Assembly: GCF_024171525.1 (NCBI RefSeq)
Contig: NZ_JALJZY010000021.1
Coordinates: forward strand, 1-41,503
Origin: Neisseriaceae bacterium HSC-16F19
GTDB taxonomy: Bacteria; Pseudomonadota; Gammaproteobacteria; Burkholderiales; Neisseriaceae
Direction: 5' to 3'
Length of the DNA: 41,503 nucleotides
In this document: piece by piece, positions 30,682 to 38,440 of the stretch
Position numbering within the stretch: the first letter of the stretch is position 1
How the letters are laid out: each line of letters opens with the position of its first letter
Translations under genes and position numbers: made by a program
The notes under the pieces: generated by a model
Told to the model about the DNA's origin: nothing
The model's input: the letters and a program-made list of their open reading frames with translations, nothing else
The model's database searches: none

Positions 30682-31008
30682 ATGAGCCAACCCACCATAG
30701 AGATTTTGCGCGAGTGCATTCCCACCTTCAGCGTGTTGGCCGATGAAAACCGGCTGCTGATTTTGCAGGTGCTGTTTGACGAAGGCCGTTTGAATGTAAA
30801 TGCCCTGACCGAAAAGCTGCATTTGTCGCGCCCGGCGGTGTCGCATCATTTGAAGCTGATGCTGGATGCGGGTCTGGTGCAGGTGGAGCAGCTGGGCAAA
30901 GAGCGTTATTACACCGCAGCGCTTGATGAAGCGGGGCGGCGTTTTCAGCGGCTGATGGCGGCTTTTGTGGCCGACGGCTGCTTAAACAGTGCATTGCCCG
31001 AAGATTAA
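30682..31008 (+). CDS. ArsR-family transcriptional regulator 1
   Basis: A 108-residue ArsR/SmtB-type winged-helix protein: FSVLADENRLLILQVLFDEG, recognition helix LSRPAVSHHLKLMLDAGLV and wing QLGKERYYTAA. The usual metal-binding Cys pair of helix three is not present, so the signal may be a thiol modification or an organic ligand. The gene is followed by an OYE homologue and preceded by a strong promoter with an operator-like repeat. Confidence 0.92.
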   Translation: MSQPTIEILRECIPTFSVLADENRLLILQVLFDEGRLNVNALTEKLHLSRPAVSHHLKLMLDAGLVQVEQLGKERYYTAALDEAGRRFQRLMAAFVADGCLNSALPED

Positions 31009-31029
31009 ACCCCGGCAGTGCGGGGTTTT
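31007..31029 (+). terminator. intrinsic terminator after arsR-type gene 1
   Basis: AAACCCCG pairs with CGGGGTTT across GCAGTG, followed by T and TAC. It overlaps the stop codon of the regulator. Confidence 0.75.
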
Positions 31030-31046
31030 ACAATCCCCAATCTGTC

Positions 31047-31068
31047 TAAATTTTTAAACTCGTAAACA
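31047..31068. promoter_or_regulatory. ArsR operator candidate, copy 2
   Basis: TAAATTTTTAAAC followed by TCGTAAACA, 20 of 22 bases identical to copy 1. It ends nine bases before the OYE start codon, where a bound repressor would block transcription or translation start. Confidence 0.7.
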
Positions 31069-31077
31069 GGAAAAAAC

Positions 31078-32301
31078 ATGAGCAACTTAAACCAAAGCCT
31101 TACTTTAAAAAACGGCCGCATCATCAAAAACCGTTTGTTCAAAGCCGCCATGAGCGAGCAGATTACCCGCGGCAACAAGCCCGATGCCGCCTATGCCGCA
31201 CTCTACCGCGCCTGGGCGCGCGGCGGTGCGGGGGTGTTGGTCACCGGCAATGTGATGGTGGACTACCGCGCCCTAGGTTCGGCCGACGATGTGGTGATTG
31301 AGGACGAGCGCGATTTGGACTTGCTCAAGGCGTGGGCGGCGGCGGGCACGGCAAACGATACCGTGCTGCTGATGCAGATTAACCACCCCGGCAAACAGTC
31401 GCCCAAAGATTTGTCGCCGCAGCCCGTAGCGCCCAGCGCCGTGCCTTTGGGTGGCGCGGCGGCCGCGTTTTTCAATACCCCGCGCGCTTTGGGCGAAGAC
31501 GAAATTGCCGACATCATCCGCCGTTTCGGCCGCGCCGCCGAGATTGCCGAGAAAGCCGGTTTTTCCGGCGTGCAGATACACGGCGCCCACGGTTATCTGG
31601 TGAGCCAGTTTTTATCGCCCGTGCACAATATCCGCACCGACCAATGGGGTGGCAGCCTGGAAAACCGCATGCGCTTTGTGCTGGAAATCTACCGCGAAAT
31701 GCGCCGCAGAACATCGGCGGATTTTATTGTGTCGGTAAAACTCAATTCGGCGGATTTTCAAAAAGGCGGCTTTTCCGAAGAAGAAAGCGTGCTGGTGGTG
31801 GAACGCCTGGTTCAGGAAGGCATTGATTTGGTGGAAATATCCGGCGGCAATTACGAAGCCCCGGCCATGATGGAAGGGGTAAAGGAGAGCGCCAAAAAGC
31901 GCGAAGCCTATTTCTTGGATTACGCCCACAAAGTGCGCGCGATATGCAGCGTGCCTTTGGTGATTACCGGCGGCTTCCGCTCGCAGCAGGCCATGGAAGA
32001 CGCCGTGGCCGGCGGTGAAGTGGATTTGGTGGGTCTGGCCAAGCCTTTTGCTTTGCAGCCGGATTTTCCCCAGCGTATTTTTGACGGCAGCCATCACGCC
32101 ATTGCCACACCGCAGCCGCGCACCGGCGTGGCCAAAATCGACCGACCACTGGGCTCGATGCTGGAATTGAACTGGTATATGTACCAGATGAAGCGCATCA
32201 GCCGCGGCCAAGCGCCCAATCCCGACAAATCGGGCTGGGGCATATTCTTCGCCATGCTGCTGGCGCAGGGCAAAGGCGCATTCCGGCGCGAACGGGCGTG
32301 A
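31078..32301 (+). CDS. NADH:flavin oxidoreductase, old yellow enzyme family 1
   Basis: A 407-residue OYE-family ene-reductase with an FMN-binding TIM barrel: N-terminal LKNGRIIKNRLFKAAMSEQ, MQINHPGKQSP, the active-site IHGAHGYLVSQFLSPVHN with paired His residues, DQWGGSLENRMRF, ITGGFRS and GLAKPFALQP. It probably reduces activated alkenes or quinones with NAD(P)H. Reading ArsR-type sites flank its regulator, so it is likely induced by electrophiles (inference). AGGAAA precedes the start. Confidence 0.92.
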   Translation: MSNLNQSLTLKNGRIIKNRLFKAAMSEQITRGNKPDAAYAALYRAWARGGAGVLVTGNVMVDYRALGSADDVVIEDERDLDLLKAWAAAGTANDTVLLMQINHPGKQSPKDLSPQPVAPSAVPLGGAAAAFFNTPRALGEDEIADIIRRFGRAAEIAEKAGFSGVQIHGAHGYLVSQFLSPVHNIRTDQWGGSLENRMRFVLEIYREMRRRTSADFIVSVKLNSADFQKGGFSEEESVLVVERLVQEGIDLVEISGGNYEAPAMMEGVKESAKKREAYFLDYAHKVRAICSVPLVITGGFRSQQAMEDAVAGGEVDLVGLAKPFALQPDFPQRIFDGSHHAIATPQPRTGVAKIDRPLGSMLELNWYMYQMKRISRGQAPNPDKSGWGIFFAMLLAQGKGAFRRERA

Positions 32302-32311
32302 TTTCAAAAAT

Positions 32312-32352
32312 AAAACCGCTGTTTTCATTTAAGAAAACAGCGGTTTTGGTTT
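32312..32352 (+). terminator. intrinsic terminator after OYE 1
   Basis: AAAACCGCTGTTTTC pairs with GAAAACAGCGGTTTT across ATTTAA, followed by GGTTTT and a DUS at 32352-32363. Confidence 0.85.
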
Positions 32353-32390
32353 TCAGGCAGCCTTTGATATAGCTCCCGAGCGGCAATTTA

Positions 32391-32568
32391 TACCAATTAA
32401 AAAAATAAATATAAAAAAAGGCTGCCTGAAACAGATTCTGCGACAACGCTTAGCTACGCGCAGAATGACGACACACAGTCATCCTGCGCGCAGTCGCAGA
32501 ATCTTGATCAAGATAATGCATGCTATAAAGCAAGCCTATCATTTTTAGATTATTTTTTTGGATTGGTA
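32391..32568. mobile_element. MITE-like element with TACCAAT termini, copy 1
   Basis: The 178-base element has inverted ends TACCAATTAAAAAAATAA and (read inward) TACCAATCCAAAAAAATAA. It is flanked by TTA on both sides (32388-32390, 32569-32571), a TNA duplication. The right TTA is the stop codon of the minus-strand TetR gene. Inside are a DUS (32419-32430) and a GC-rich inverted repeat (32432-32503) of the type at 26598-26668. Confidence 0.7.
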
Positions 32569-33102
32569 TTACTCCGTCCGTTCCTCATGCCATTCCCGCC
32601 CGATTTTCTGCACCAGTTCTCCCGCTTTTTGCGCCATTTCTTCGGCACTTTCCACCCGTCCGCGCCGTATCCATTCATCCAAGGTGCCGAATACCAAGCC
32701 CATAATCAGCGAATTTTTATAGGCAGTATCGTTGTCCAGCTCCGGCCTGGCGCCGCAGCAGGCGCGGATATAGGCGAGAAAAATATGCGACAAATCATTT
32801 TTGTACAATAAATCCACCACATCGCCCACATGGTTAATGGCATGGAAAATCCCGATAAAGATATGGTGCGTGGTGGGGCGGGTCATTTTTTCCACAAACG
32901 CAGGCAGGGTTGTGGTTTGCAGATAATCAATCAATACCGCTTCTTTGCTGTCGAAATGGCGGTAAAAAGAAATACGGCTCACACCGGCCAGCGCCGTGAT
33001 TTCGCTGATGCTGATTTCTTCAAATTTCTTGTCTTCCAAGAGTTTAATCAAGGCACCGGTCATGCTTTCGCGCACCACGGTTTTCAGCTTTTTCTTGGGC
33101 AT
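32569..33102 (-). CDS. TetR-family transcriptional regulator
   Basis: A 177-residue TetR regulator: SMTGALIKLLEDKKFEEISI, ITALAGVSRISFYRHFDSKE (helix-turn-helix, residues 35-54), then a helical ligand domain with two Cys near residue 125 (ACCGARPELD). It is divergent from the lipoprotein pair at 33241. The gap contains the palindrome TGTTACA-GA-TGTAACA. Similar sites precede two alpha/beta hydrolases, which suggests a small regulon. Its TAA stop is part of the TNA target site of the flanking MITE. Confidence 0.92.
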   Translation of the reverse strand: MPKKKLKTVVRESMTGALIKLLEDKKFEEISISEITALAGVSRISFYRHFDSKEAVLIDYLQTTTLPAFVEKMTRPTTHHIFIGIFHAINHVGDVVDLLYKNDLSHIFLAYIRACCGARPELDNDTAYKNSLIMGLVFGTLDEWIRRGRVESAEEMAQKAGELVQKIGREWHEERTE

Positions 33103-33143
33103 GTTACAAAAATCCTGTTTTGTTTCAGTTTGGGGCAGACGTA

Positions 33144-33172
33144 TTGCGTAATGAAATTACAGCTCCTACAAT
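33144..33172 (+). promoter_or_regulatory. promoter for the lipoprotein pair
   Basis: TTGCGT (33144-33149) and TACAAT (33167-33172) are spaced by 17 bases; the TetR operator candidate begins ten bases after the -10. Confidence 0.65.
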
Positions 33173-33181
33173 GCACCACAT

Positions 33182-33197
33182 TGTTACAGATGTAACA
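33182..33197. promoter_or_regulatory. TetR operator candidate 1
   Basis: TGTTACAGATGTAACA is a perfect palindrome (seven-base arms, two-base centre) between TetR and the lipoprotein gene, at the expected transcript start of the latter. Confidence 0.7.
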
Positions 33198-33240
33198 TAT
33201 TTTTCCAAGCGATTTTACATTAAACGAAAGGAATAACGCT

Positions 33241-33468
33241 ATGAATCATTTGATTAAATTAACAAGTGTAGGTGTATTGGCAGCGGCTTTGAGCGCCTGC
33301 GGCTCTCTGGACAAACAGGAGCGCCGTGTGGCCAAGGGTGCGGCCATCGGCGCCGTATCGGGCTTGATTCTAACCGGCGGAGAAATGACCGGTGCATTAG
33401 CAGGAGCGGCCGCCGGTGGTGTGGCAGGCCATCAATACGACCGTCATCAGGAAAAGAAAAACCGATAA
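33241..33468 (+). CDS. small glycine-zipper lipoprotein
   Basis: A 75-residue protein with a signal peptide and lipobox LSAC (acylated Cys at residue 20). A glycine-zipper stretch (GAAIGAVSGLILTGGEMTGA, GAAAGGVAG) follows and the tail is basic (DRHQEKKNR). It resembles OsmB/glycine-zipper outer-membrane lipoproteins of unknown function. Its stop overlaps the next start (TAATG). The TetR operator candidate upstream suggests regulated expression. Confidence 0.8.
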   Translation: MNHLIKLTSVGVLAAALSACGSLDKQERRVAKGAAIGAVSGLILTGGEMTGALAGAAAGGVAGHQYDRHQEKKNR

Positions 33469-33737
33469 TGTGGCCTAAATTAGGATTGGGCTTGCTGCTG
33501 TGTGCGGCATTGCCGGTGATGGCGGCGAAAAAAGAGATTAGTATTCAGTCGGATACTTCAAACCTGCCTGCGCCGCTGGTAAACAATTTTGCCCATGTGG
33601 CGGTGGCAATGGGCATTAAAGAGCCTTTGCATATCGCTAAAGAGCAAAATGTGCTGATGATTCGCGGCAATAGTCCTGTTCAATGCGCCATCAAGTTGAG
33701 CGATGCCCATGTGGCCTTGAATGTGTCCTGCCGCTGA
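33468..33737 (+). CDS. small periplasmic protein, unknown
   Basis: An 89-residue protein with a signal peptide (about residues 1-19, cleavage after VMA). The mature part (KKEISIQSDTSNLPAPLVNN...) ends with CAIKLSDAHVALNVSCR; two Cys could form a disulfide. It is translationally coupled to the lipoprotein gene by a one-base overlap. Its TGA stop is the left TGA of a TNA target duplication for the flanking MITE. No family is recognised. Confidence 0.65.
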   Translation: MWPKLGLGLLLCAALPVMAAKKEISIQSDTSNLPAPLVNNFAHVAVAMGIKEPLHIAKEQNVLMIRGNSPVQCAIKLSDAHVALNVSCR

Positions 33738-33943
33738 TACCAATCCATAAAAACAATCTAACCGCGTTGTCCAGCCTTGTCGTACTATAGCCATTTAAAA
33801 TAAGAATGATACGGCGTTGCTGCGCCTTGCCGTACTATCTGTACTGTCTGCGGCTTGCTGCCTTGTCTCATTCTTATTTTATTCGACTATAGCTGTATTG
33901 TCTTCGGCTCGCCGCCTTGTTAGCTTATTTTTCTGAATTGGTA
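33738..33943. mobile_element. MITE-like element with TACCAAT termini, copy 2, split by a Correia element
   Basis: Ends are TACCAATCCATAAAAA and (read inward) TACCAATTCAGAAAAA. TGA flanks both sides (33735-33737, 33944-33946). Without the nested Correia element (33786-33891) the host element would be about 102 bases. Its interior (AACAAGGCGGCGAGCCGAAG, GACAATACAG) resembles the Correia core although the ends differ. Confidence 0.75.
33786..33891. mobile_element. Correia repeat enclosed element, copy 2 (nested)
   Basis: A 106-base element almost identical to 16629-16734, with TATAG at one end and ACTATA at the other. It sits at a TA inside the TACCAAT element. Confidence 0.9.
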
Positions 33944-33974
33944 TGATGTCCGCTTTCAGGCAGCCTGAAAGCAC

Positions 33975-34010
33975 AAAACCGTTTGAAATATTACGTTCAA
34001 ACGGTTTTTT
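33975..34010 (+). terminator. intrinsic terminator upstream of hydrolase 1
   Basis: AAAACCGTTTGAA pairs with TTCAAACGGTTTT across ATATTACG and is followed by TT. A DUS lies at 33955-33966. The region 33744-34134 has no gene. Confidence 0.85.
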
Positions 34011-34025
34011 ATTGCTTTAATGAAA

Positions 34026-34055
34026 ACTGTTACACAAAGCCGTTTTTGTAACAGT
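34026..34055. promoter_or_regulatory. spaced inverted repeat, TetR operator candidate 2
   Basis: ACTGTTACA-N12-TGTAACAGT is a perfect inverted pair with nine-base arms. A near copy with the same spacing lies at 38441-38470. Confidence 0.6.
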
Positions 34056-34068
34056 TGCCAAAAAACGT

Positions 34069-34121
34069 TTGTGTAACAAAATAACCCTGTCTACAATGCA
34101 GGCATTGTTACAAATGTATCA
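34069..34121 (+). promoter_or_regulatory. promoter and TetR operator candidate 3 for hydrolase 1
   Basis: TTGTGT (34069-34074) and TACAAT (34092-34097) are spaced by 17 bases. TGTTACAAATGTATCA follows at 34106-34121, one change from perfect symmetry and similar to the site at 33182-33197. Confidence 0.65.
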
Positions 34122-34134
34122 CAAATATATCCTT

Positions 34135-35190
34135 ATGAATTTTCAGAAAATACTTTCCGTCTTTGCCCTTGCCTTGGCCATCGGCACGGCTGCATGCACC
34201 ACAACACACCAGTCCGTAGCCGATATTGGGCGCAAAACAGACATCTGGCAAAACCCTGCGGGCAGCAGTCCGCAATCCAAGCTCGCCGATATGAAAATCA
34301 ATGAAAGCAGAGGTCGTTTGCCTGCCACCTTGGGTTTTATCAAAGCGATTGTCGGCGAAAACTATTCTGCCGATGCCGAGCAAAAAATCGATACCTTTAC
34401 CTACGCCCACAGCATCAAACGTGGCTATGAAAAAACCACTTATCAAGACACACCTTATATCATTCCCTATCTGGTGCCGAACAGCAAAGGGGCGGTAATT
34501 GTGGTGTCGGGCGGCGGCTATGCTTATCAGACGATGGACGGCGGAACGGGTGAAAGCAAAGACATTGCCGTGAAGCTCAATCAGGCAGGCATCAGCGCCT
34601 TTGTGCTCCATTACCGCGCCAATCCTTATCACTATCCCACGCCGATGTTGGATTTGCAGCGTGCAGTGCGTTACATCAAAGCCCACGCCAATGAATTTGG
34701 TATCCATCCCGATAAAATCAGCGCCATAGGTTTTTCGGCAGGGGGCAATTTGGTGGCGACTTATGTCAATATCATTCAAGGCAAAAACCATTTTCCTGCT
34801 AATTATCAAGTAGATAATATTGATAAAATAGATGATAGCTTGGTATCAGTGGCGATGATTTATCCTGCCTTAACTTATCAATATAATGTCAATATGCTGT
34901 TTAGCCTGTTTGACAGCCAGCTTGTGCATAATAGCGTGGAGCGAGCCAAATTATTGCAATTAACCGATTTGCCCCAGCATATTAACGCCAAATCCGTACC
35001 GCAATTTATCTCATACAGCAAAGCCGATGGCATGGTGGATTACCGTGGCACCGAACGTTACATCACATCAGCCAAAAACAAAGGCGTGGCGGTAACAGTT
35101 GCCGAAGTACAAAGACAAGACCACGGTTATAAACCTGAACATTATTGGGATAGATACATTGATTTTGTTTTGCAACATTTTGAAAAATAA
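34135..35190 (+). CDS. alpha/beta hydrolase lipoprotein 1
   Basis: A 351-residue lipoprotein (lipobox AAC at residue 19) with an esterase/acetyl-xylan-type alpha/beta fold: VIVVSGGGYAYQTMDGGTG (oxyanion loop), LDLQRAVRYIKAHANEFG, the nucleophile elbow GFSAGG, the acid region ISYSKADGMVDYRG and a C-terminal His in QDHGYKPEHYW. It is probably a periplasmic-face or surface-bound esterase; the substrate is unknown. Base use is AT-richer than the left part of the window. It is coupled to the next gene by TAATG. Confidence 0.88.
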   Translation: MNFQKILSVFALALAIGTAACTTTHQSVADIGRKTDIWQNPAGSSPQSKLADMKINESRGRLPATLGFIKAIVGENYSADAEQKIDTFTYAHSIKRGYEKTTYQDTPYIIPYLVPNSKGAVIVVSGGGYAYQTMDGGTGESKDIAVKLNQAGISAFVLHYRANPYHYPTPMLDLQRAVRYIKAHANEFGIHPDKISAIGFSAGGNLVATYVNIIQGKNHFPANYQVDNIDKIDDSLVSVAMIYPALTYQYNVNMLFSLFDSQLVHNSVERAKLLQLTDLPQHINAKSVPQFISYSKADGMVDYRGTERYITSAKNKGVAVTVAEVQRQDHGYKPEHYWDRYIDFVLQHFEK

Positions 35191-35432
35191 TGAAAACCCT
35201 ACTTTTAATTTTACTCAAATTATTGATTAGCCTTATCACGCTAACAGGTTTATTTTTTGGCTTATCGGTTTCGGGACAAGACGAAGCACTCACAACCCAA
35301 ATTGGCACGATTTTTTACTTTTTTGTCGTGCCGTTTGTGGTGGTGGCGTTATCCATGATTGTGCTGGCTGAATTGACATTGATTGTCAAAAAGTTAGCAG
35401 GAAAGTTTGTGCGTGTACATTTTGCCGTATAG
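35190..35432 (+). CDS. small two-helix membrane protein
   Basis: An 80-residue protein with two hydrophobic segments (LLLILLKLLISLITLTGLFF and FYFFVVPFVVVALSMIVLAE) and a basic end. It overlaps the hydrolase stop by one base, implying co-translation. No family is recognised. AT-rich composition fits the surrounding island. Confidence 0.6.
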   Translation: MKTLLLILLKLLISLITLTGLFFGLSVSGQDEALTTQIGTIFYFFVVPFVVVALSMIVLAELTLIVKKLAGKFVRVHFAV

Positions 35433-35555
35433 CAATCATGGTATTGATATGAATGTTAATCATAGTTTAATTGTGAATTTTGATAAGTCGGTGAAATAAG
35501 CGTTTGGGCTGGCTGAGGCTCTAAATAACTTTCTGAATGCCCAAGCGACTTTTTC

Positions 35556-36608
35556 TCAATTCTCAAAAATCCCCTTTGGTAAACGATACTCGTCAATCCG
35601 TCTCATATCAAATGTGGTGTGAATTTCGTCCGCTCTGCCTGATTTGATGAGCGTGGCAAAATCAGGATTGATAAGCACCGCCTTGCCCACCGCCAAAAAA
35701 TCTGCCCAACCTGTGCGATAGGCATTCATCAAATCATCAGCATTTACCAGTCCGCCCACGCCGATCAGGGCTAATTTGTTGCCGATATGCTCCCGTATGA
35801 CTTGCAATCGTGGCAACACGCCCGCCCCACGCCGTGCATTGGCATAAAAATCGCCCTGCGACACCGACAGATATTGCAGATTTAGCCCAAGCAATGTATC
35901 AATCACTGCCAAAGTATCACTCATCGTCAAGCCGTTATCGCCTGCTTCTTCTGGTGAAAGCCGATAGCCGACAATAAAATCGGTTTTGTCGTGTTTTGTC
36001 TTTATCTCATCTATTTTATTGATGATTTCAACAGAAAGCCGCATACGATCTGCCAAATTTCCACCCCAAGCATCATCTCGCCCATTACTTTGTTGTGAGA
36101 CAAATTGCTGAATCAAATGCCCATTTGCACCATGAATTTCCACACCGTCAAAGCCTGCCAAAATCGCAAGTTCACTCGCTTTGCCAAAGCCGTCAATGAC
36201 TTGCCAAATCTCACTTTCGCTCATCTGACGAGCCTTTCCAATCGCACTTGGGGCAAGTGGCTCGTCTGCCCACTGAGCCAACGCTCCGCCGTGATGAAGC
36301 TGTAAAATCGCCTTCGCACCGCCTTGTTTTAGAATGTGGGCGGTCTCGGTTAGGCTTGGCAAATGGCTGTCATCAAAGGCAAAAGGCTGTCCCTTAAACG
36401 TGTGTCCGCTTGGGTGAACGAGCGTGGACGCTGTGATAAACAGCCCAAAATCGTCCGCACGCCCCGCCAAAAATGCCTGTTCTTCGTCTGAAATCGTGCC
36501 GTCTGCATTGGACGCATAATGCGTCATCGGTGCAACCGCTAGGCGGTTTGGTACGGTTACGCCATTATTTAGGGTAAAGGGTGTAAAAAGTGCTTGATAT
36601 GTGTTCAT
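35556..36608 (-). CDS. NADH:flavin oxidoreductase, old yellow enzyme family 2
   Basis: A 350-residue OYE homologue of the YqjM/XenA-like group: FTLNNGVTVPNRLAVAPMTHYAS, LQLHHGGALAQ, the active-site VEIHGANGHLIQQFVSQQSN, DDAWGGNLADRMRLSVEI and VGVGGLVNADD. It should bind FMN and reduce activated alkenes using NAD(P)H. It lies on the opposite strand to the hydrolases, next to the luciferase-like gene; the two are separated by a DUS at 36630-36641. A true paralogue of the enzyme at 31078, but from a different branch. Confidence 0.9.
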   Translation of the reverse strand: MNTYQALFTPFTLNNGVTVPNRLAVAPMTHYASNADGTISDEEQAFLAGRADDFGLFITASTLVHPSGHTFKGQPFAFDDSHLPSLTETAHILKQGGAKAILQLHHGGALAQWADEPLAPSAIGKARQMSESEIWQVIDGFGKASELAILAGFDGVEIHGANGHLIQQFVSQQSNGRDDAWGGNLADRMRLSVEIINKIDEIKTKHDKTDFIVGYRLSPEEAGDNGLTMSDTLAVIDTLLGLNLQYLSVSQGDFYANARRGAGVLPRLQVIREHIGNKLALIGVGGLVNADDLMNAYRTGWADFLAVGKAVLINPDFATLIKSGRADEIHTTFDMRRIDEYRLPKGIFEN

Positions 36609-36695
36609 TGTTTTACCTTTTTATTTTTCAGGCTGCCTGAAAGTCGTTTTATCAAAATAAGCGGTCAAATTTATAAAATCCAACCGCTTACCGCC

Positions 36696-37685
36696 TTACA
36701 CTGCTTTTGCCACGTCCATAAGCAACTCATACGAGCGTTTTTGTTTGTCTTGGTCGTAGATGTAGTTCACGGCGATAAATTCGTCCGCCTGCACCTGCGA
36801 TTGAATTTGGCGAAGCTGTGCCAATGCCGTCTCTTTTGAACCCAATACACCAAAGCTCATCATACCTTTTGCCATATTCACGATGTCTTGTTCGGTGTCT
36901 TTGCCGATGTCAAGGCTAGGCGGTACAAGGCTTGCGTCTTCTAGCTTGGTTGTATTGATAAAAAACTGCAAATCAGACGTTGCCAAAAATTTCGCTTCTT
37001 CGTCCGTATCGGCAACAATCGCACTCATGCCCAAAATCACATAAGGCTTGTCAAGCTGTTTGGACGGCTTGAAATTGGCACGATAGGCGTCCACCGCCAT
37101 TTGCAAAAATCGTGGGGCAAAATGCGAACCGAACACATACGGCAAGCCCAATTGTGCCGCCAAATAAGCACTCTCTGGACTACTGCCCAAGATATAAAGT
37201 GGCACGTTCAAATCCACCGCAGGATAGGCACGGACGTATTTTTTGTCGGTCGGCTCGCCAAAATAAAACTGCAACTCCTGCACGTCCGCCCCAAAATTAT
37301 TTTCAAAATCAAGATTATGACGGCGAATGGCTCGTGCCGTTGCACCGTCTGTGCCAGCCGCTCGCCCCACGCCCAAATCCACACGGTTTGGATACATTGT
37401 GGCAAGCGTGCCGTATTGCTCCGCCACGATAAAGGGCGAATGATTGGGGAGCATGACACCGCCCGAACCGACACGGATTTGCTCGGTTTTATCAAGCACT
37501 CGTTGGATTAACAGGCTGGTTGCCGCACTTGCCATGTCAGGCGAGTTGTGATGTTCGGCAATCCAAAAGCGTTTGTAGCCGAGCTTATCGGCATGGATAG
37601 CAAGGTCGGTCAAGCGGTCGTAAGTCTGGGCGTAGCTTTCGCCTTTACGCACAGGGGCTAGGTTTAGGATAGATAAATCGATCAT
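36696..37685 (-). CDS. luciferase-like flavin-dependent oxidoreductase 2
   Basis: A 329-residue LLM-family protein of the YhbW/MsnO8-like type: LSILNLAPVRKGESY, HADKLGYKRFWIAEHHNSP, SGGVMLPNHSPFIVAEQYGT, DLGVGRAAGTDG and ILGSSPESAYLAAQLG. The FMN-binding barrel looks complete. The substrate is unknown. The ArsR gene upstream on the same strand, with operator-like palindromes on both sides, probably controls it. Confidence 0.9.
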   Translation of the reverse strand: MIDLSILNLAPVRKGESYAQTYDRLTDLAIHADKLGYKRFWIAEHHNSPDMASAATSLLIQRVLDKTEQIRVGSGGVMLPNHSPFIVAEQYGTLATMYPNRVDLGVGRAAGTDGATARAIRRHNLDFENNFGADVQELQFYFGEPTDKKYVRAYPAVDLNVPLYILGSSPESAYLAAQLGLPYVFGSHFAPRFLQMAVDAYRANFKPSKQLDKPYVILGMSAIVADTDEEAKFLATSDLQFFINTTKLEDASLVPPSLDIGKDTEQDIVNMAKGMMSFGVLGSKETALAQLRQIQSQVQADEFIAVNYIYDQDKQKRSYELLMDVAKAV

Positions 37686-37844
37686 GATATTCTCACTTTT
37701 TTAAATTTAAATATACATAAAAATAGATTTGATAGAATAAATTTTTTTGGCAAATCAGTACACTGCCAAGCTCATAATCCAGCGTTTGTATAATGAAAAT
37801 GCTTCATAGGGTTTGACTAATTTCATAGTTCGTCTCATTTATAT

Positions 37845-37860
37845 ATCTATTTATATAGAT
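37845..37860. promoter_or_regulatory. ArsR 2 operator candidate 1
   Basis: ATCTAT-TTAT-ATAGAT is a perfect palindrome between the ArsR gene stop and the luciferase-like gene start. It matches the site at 38257-38272 in the outer arms. Confidence 0.55.
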
Positions 37861-37879
37861 GTAAAAAATTAAAAAAAAT

Positions 37880-38215
37880 CTACTTTGCCAATCGTGTGTC
37901 CGCTAAATCACTGTGCAAATCTGCCAAAAATGCCTGCACACCAGATTTACAAAAACGATAATACGTCCATTTGCCGATACGCTGGCTTTCAATCAGATTG
38001 GCGTTGCGCAAGCTGGTCAAATAGCCTGAAATCACCGACTGGGCAAGCCCTGATTTTTCGGTAATCGCTCCCACGCAAACGCCACCCGAAAACCCCAAAT
38101 CTTCTGCGTGAAGCTCGTCCGCCCCAAAATGGGTAAGCGGGTCTTTGAGCCACAGCAGAATTTGGTAGCGGGTGTCGTTGCCTAGGGCTTTGAAGGTGTC
38201 TATGTTGACCGTCAT
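37880..38215 (-). CDS. ArsR-family transcriptional regulator 2
   Basis: A 111-residue ArsR-type regulator: TFKALGNDTRYQILLWLKDP, ITEKSGLAQSVISGYLTSLR (helix-turn-helix), and wing SQRIGKWTYYRF. Two Cys are present (CVGAIT and FCKSGV), which could sense thiol-reactive compounds. It lies upstream of the luciferase-like and OYE genes on the minus strand, and divergent from hydrolase 2. The organisation repeats that of the ArsR/OYE pair at 30.7-32.3 kb. Confidence 0.9.
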   Translation of the reverse strand: MTVNIDTFKALGNDTRYQILLWLKDPLTHFGADELHAEDLGFSGGVCVGAITEKSGLAQSVISGYLTSLRNANLIESQRIGKWTYYRFCKSGVQAFLADLHSDLADTRLAK

Positions 38216-38256
38216 GGCGTATCGGTTGTGTGGTTGGTTGGATTATGCATCATTAT

Positions 38257-38272
38257 ATCTATATTTGTAGAT
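38257..38272. promoter_or_regulatory. ArsR 2 operator candidate 2
   Basis: ATCTA-TATTTG-TAGAT lies 42 bases upstream of the regulator start and is a 16-base near match to the site at 37845-37860. Confidence 0.55.
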
Positions 38273-38440
38273 TTGTCAATTGGTTTTTAAAATTTTGTGA
38301 TTGGATTGACTTATATTACTGAATTTAAAAGTAATTATACTATTTTCTTAATTTTGAGAAAATGGCGTTTTTGCTTTAAAGTAACACTAAAACCCATTCA
38401 AACACCGCTTTCAAATGGTTTTTTATTGGCAAATGATGAA

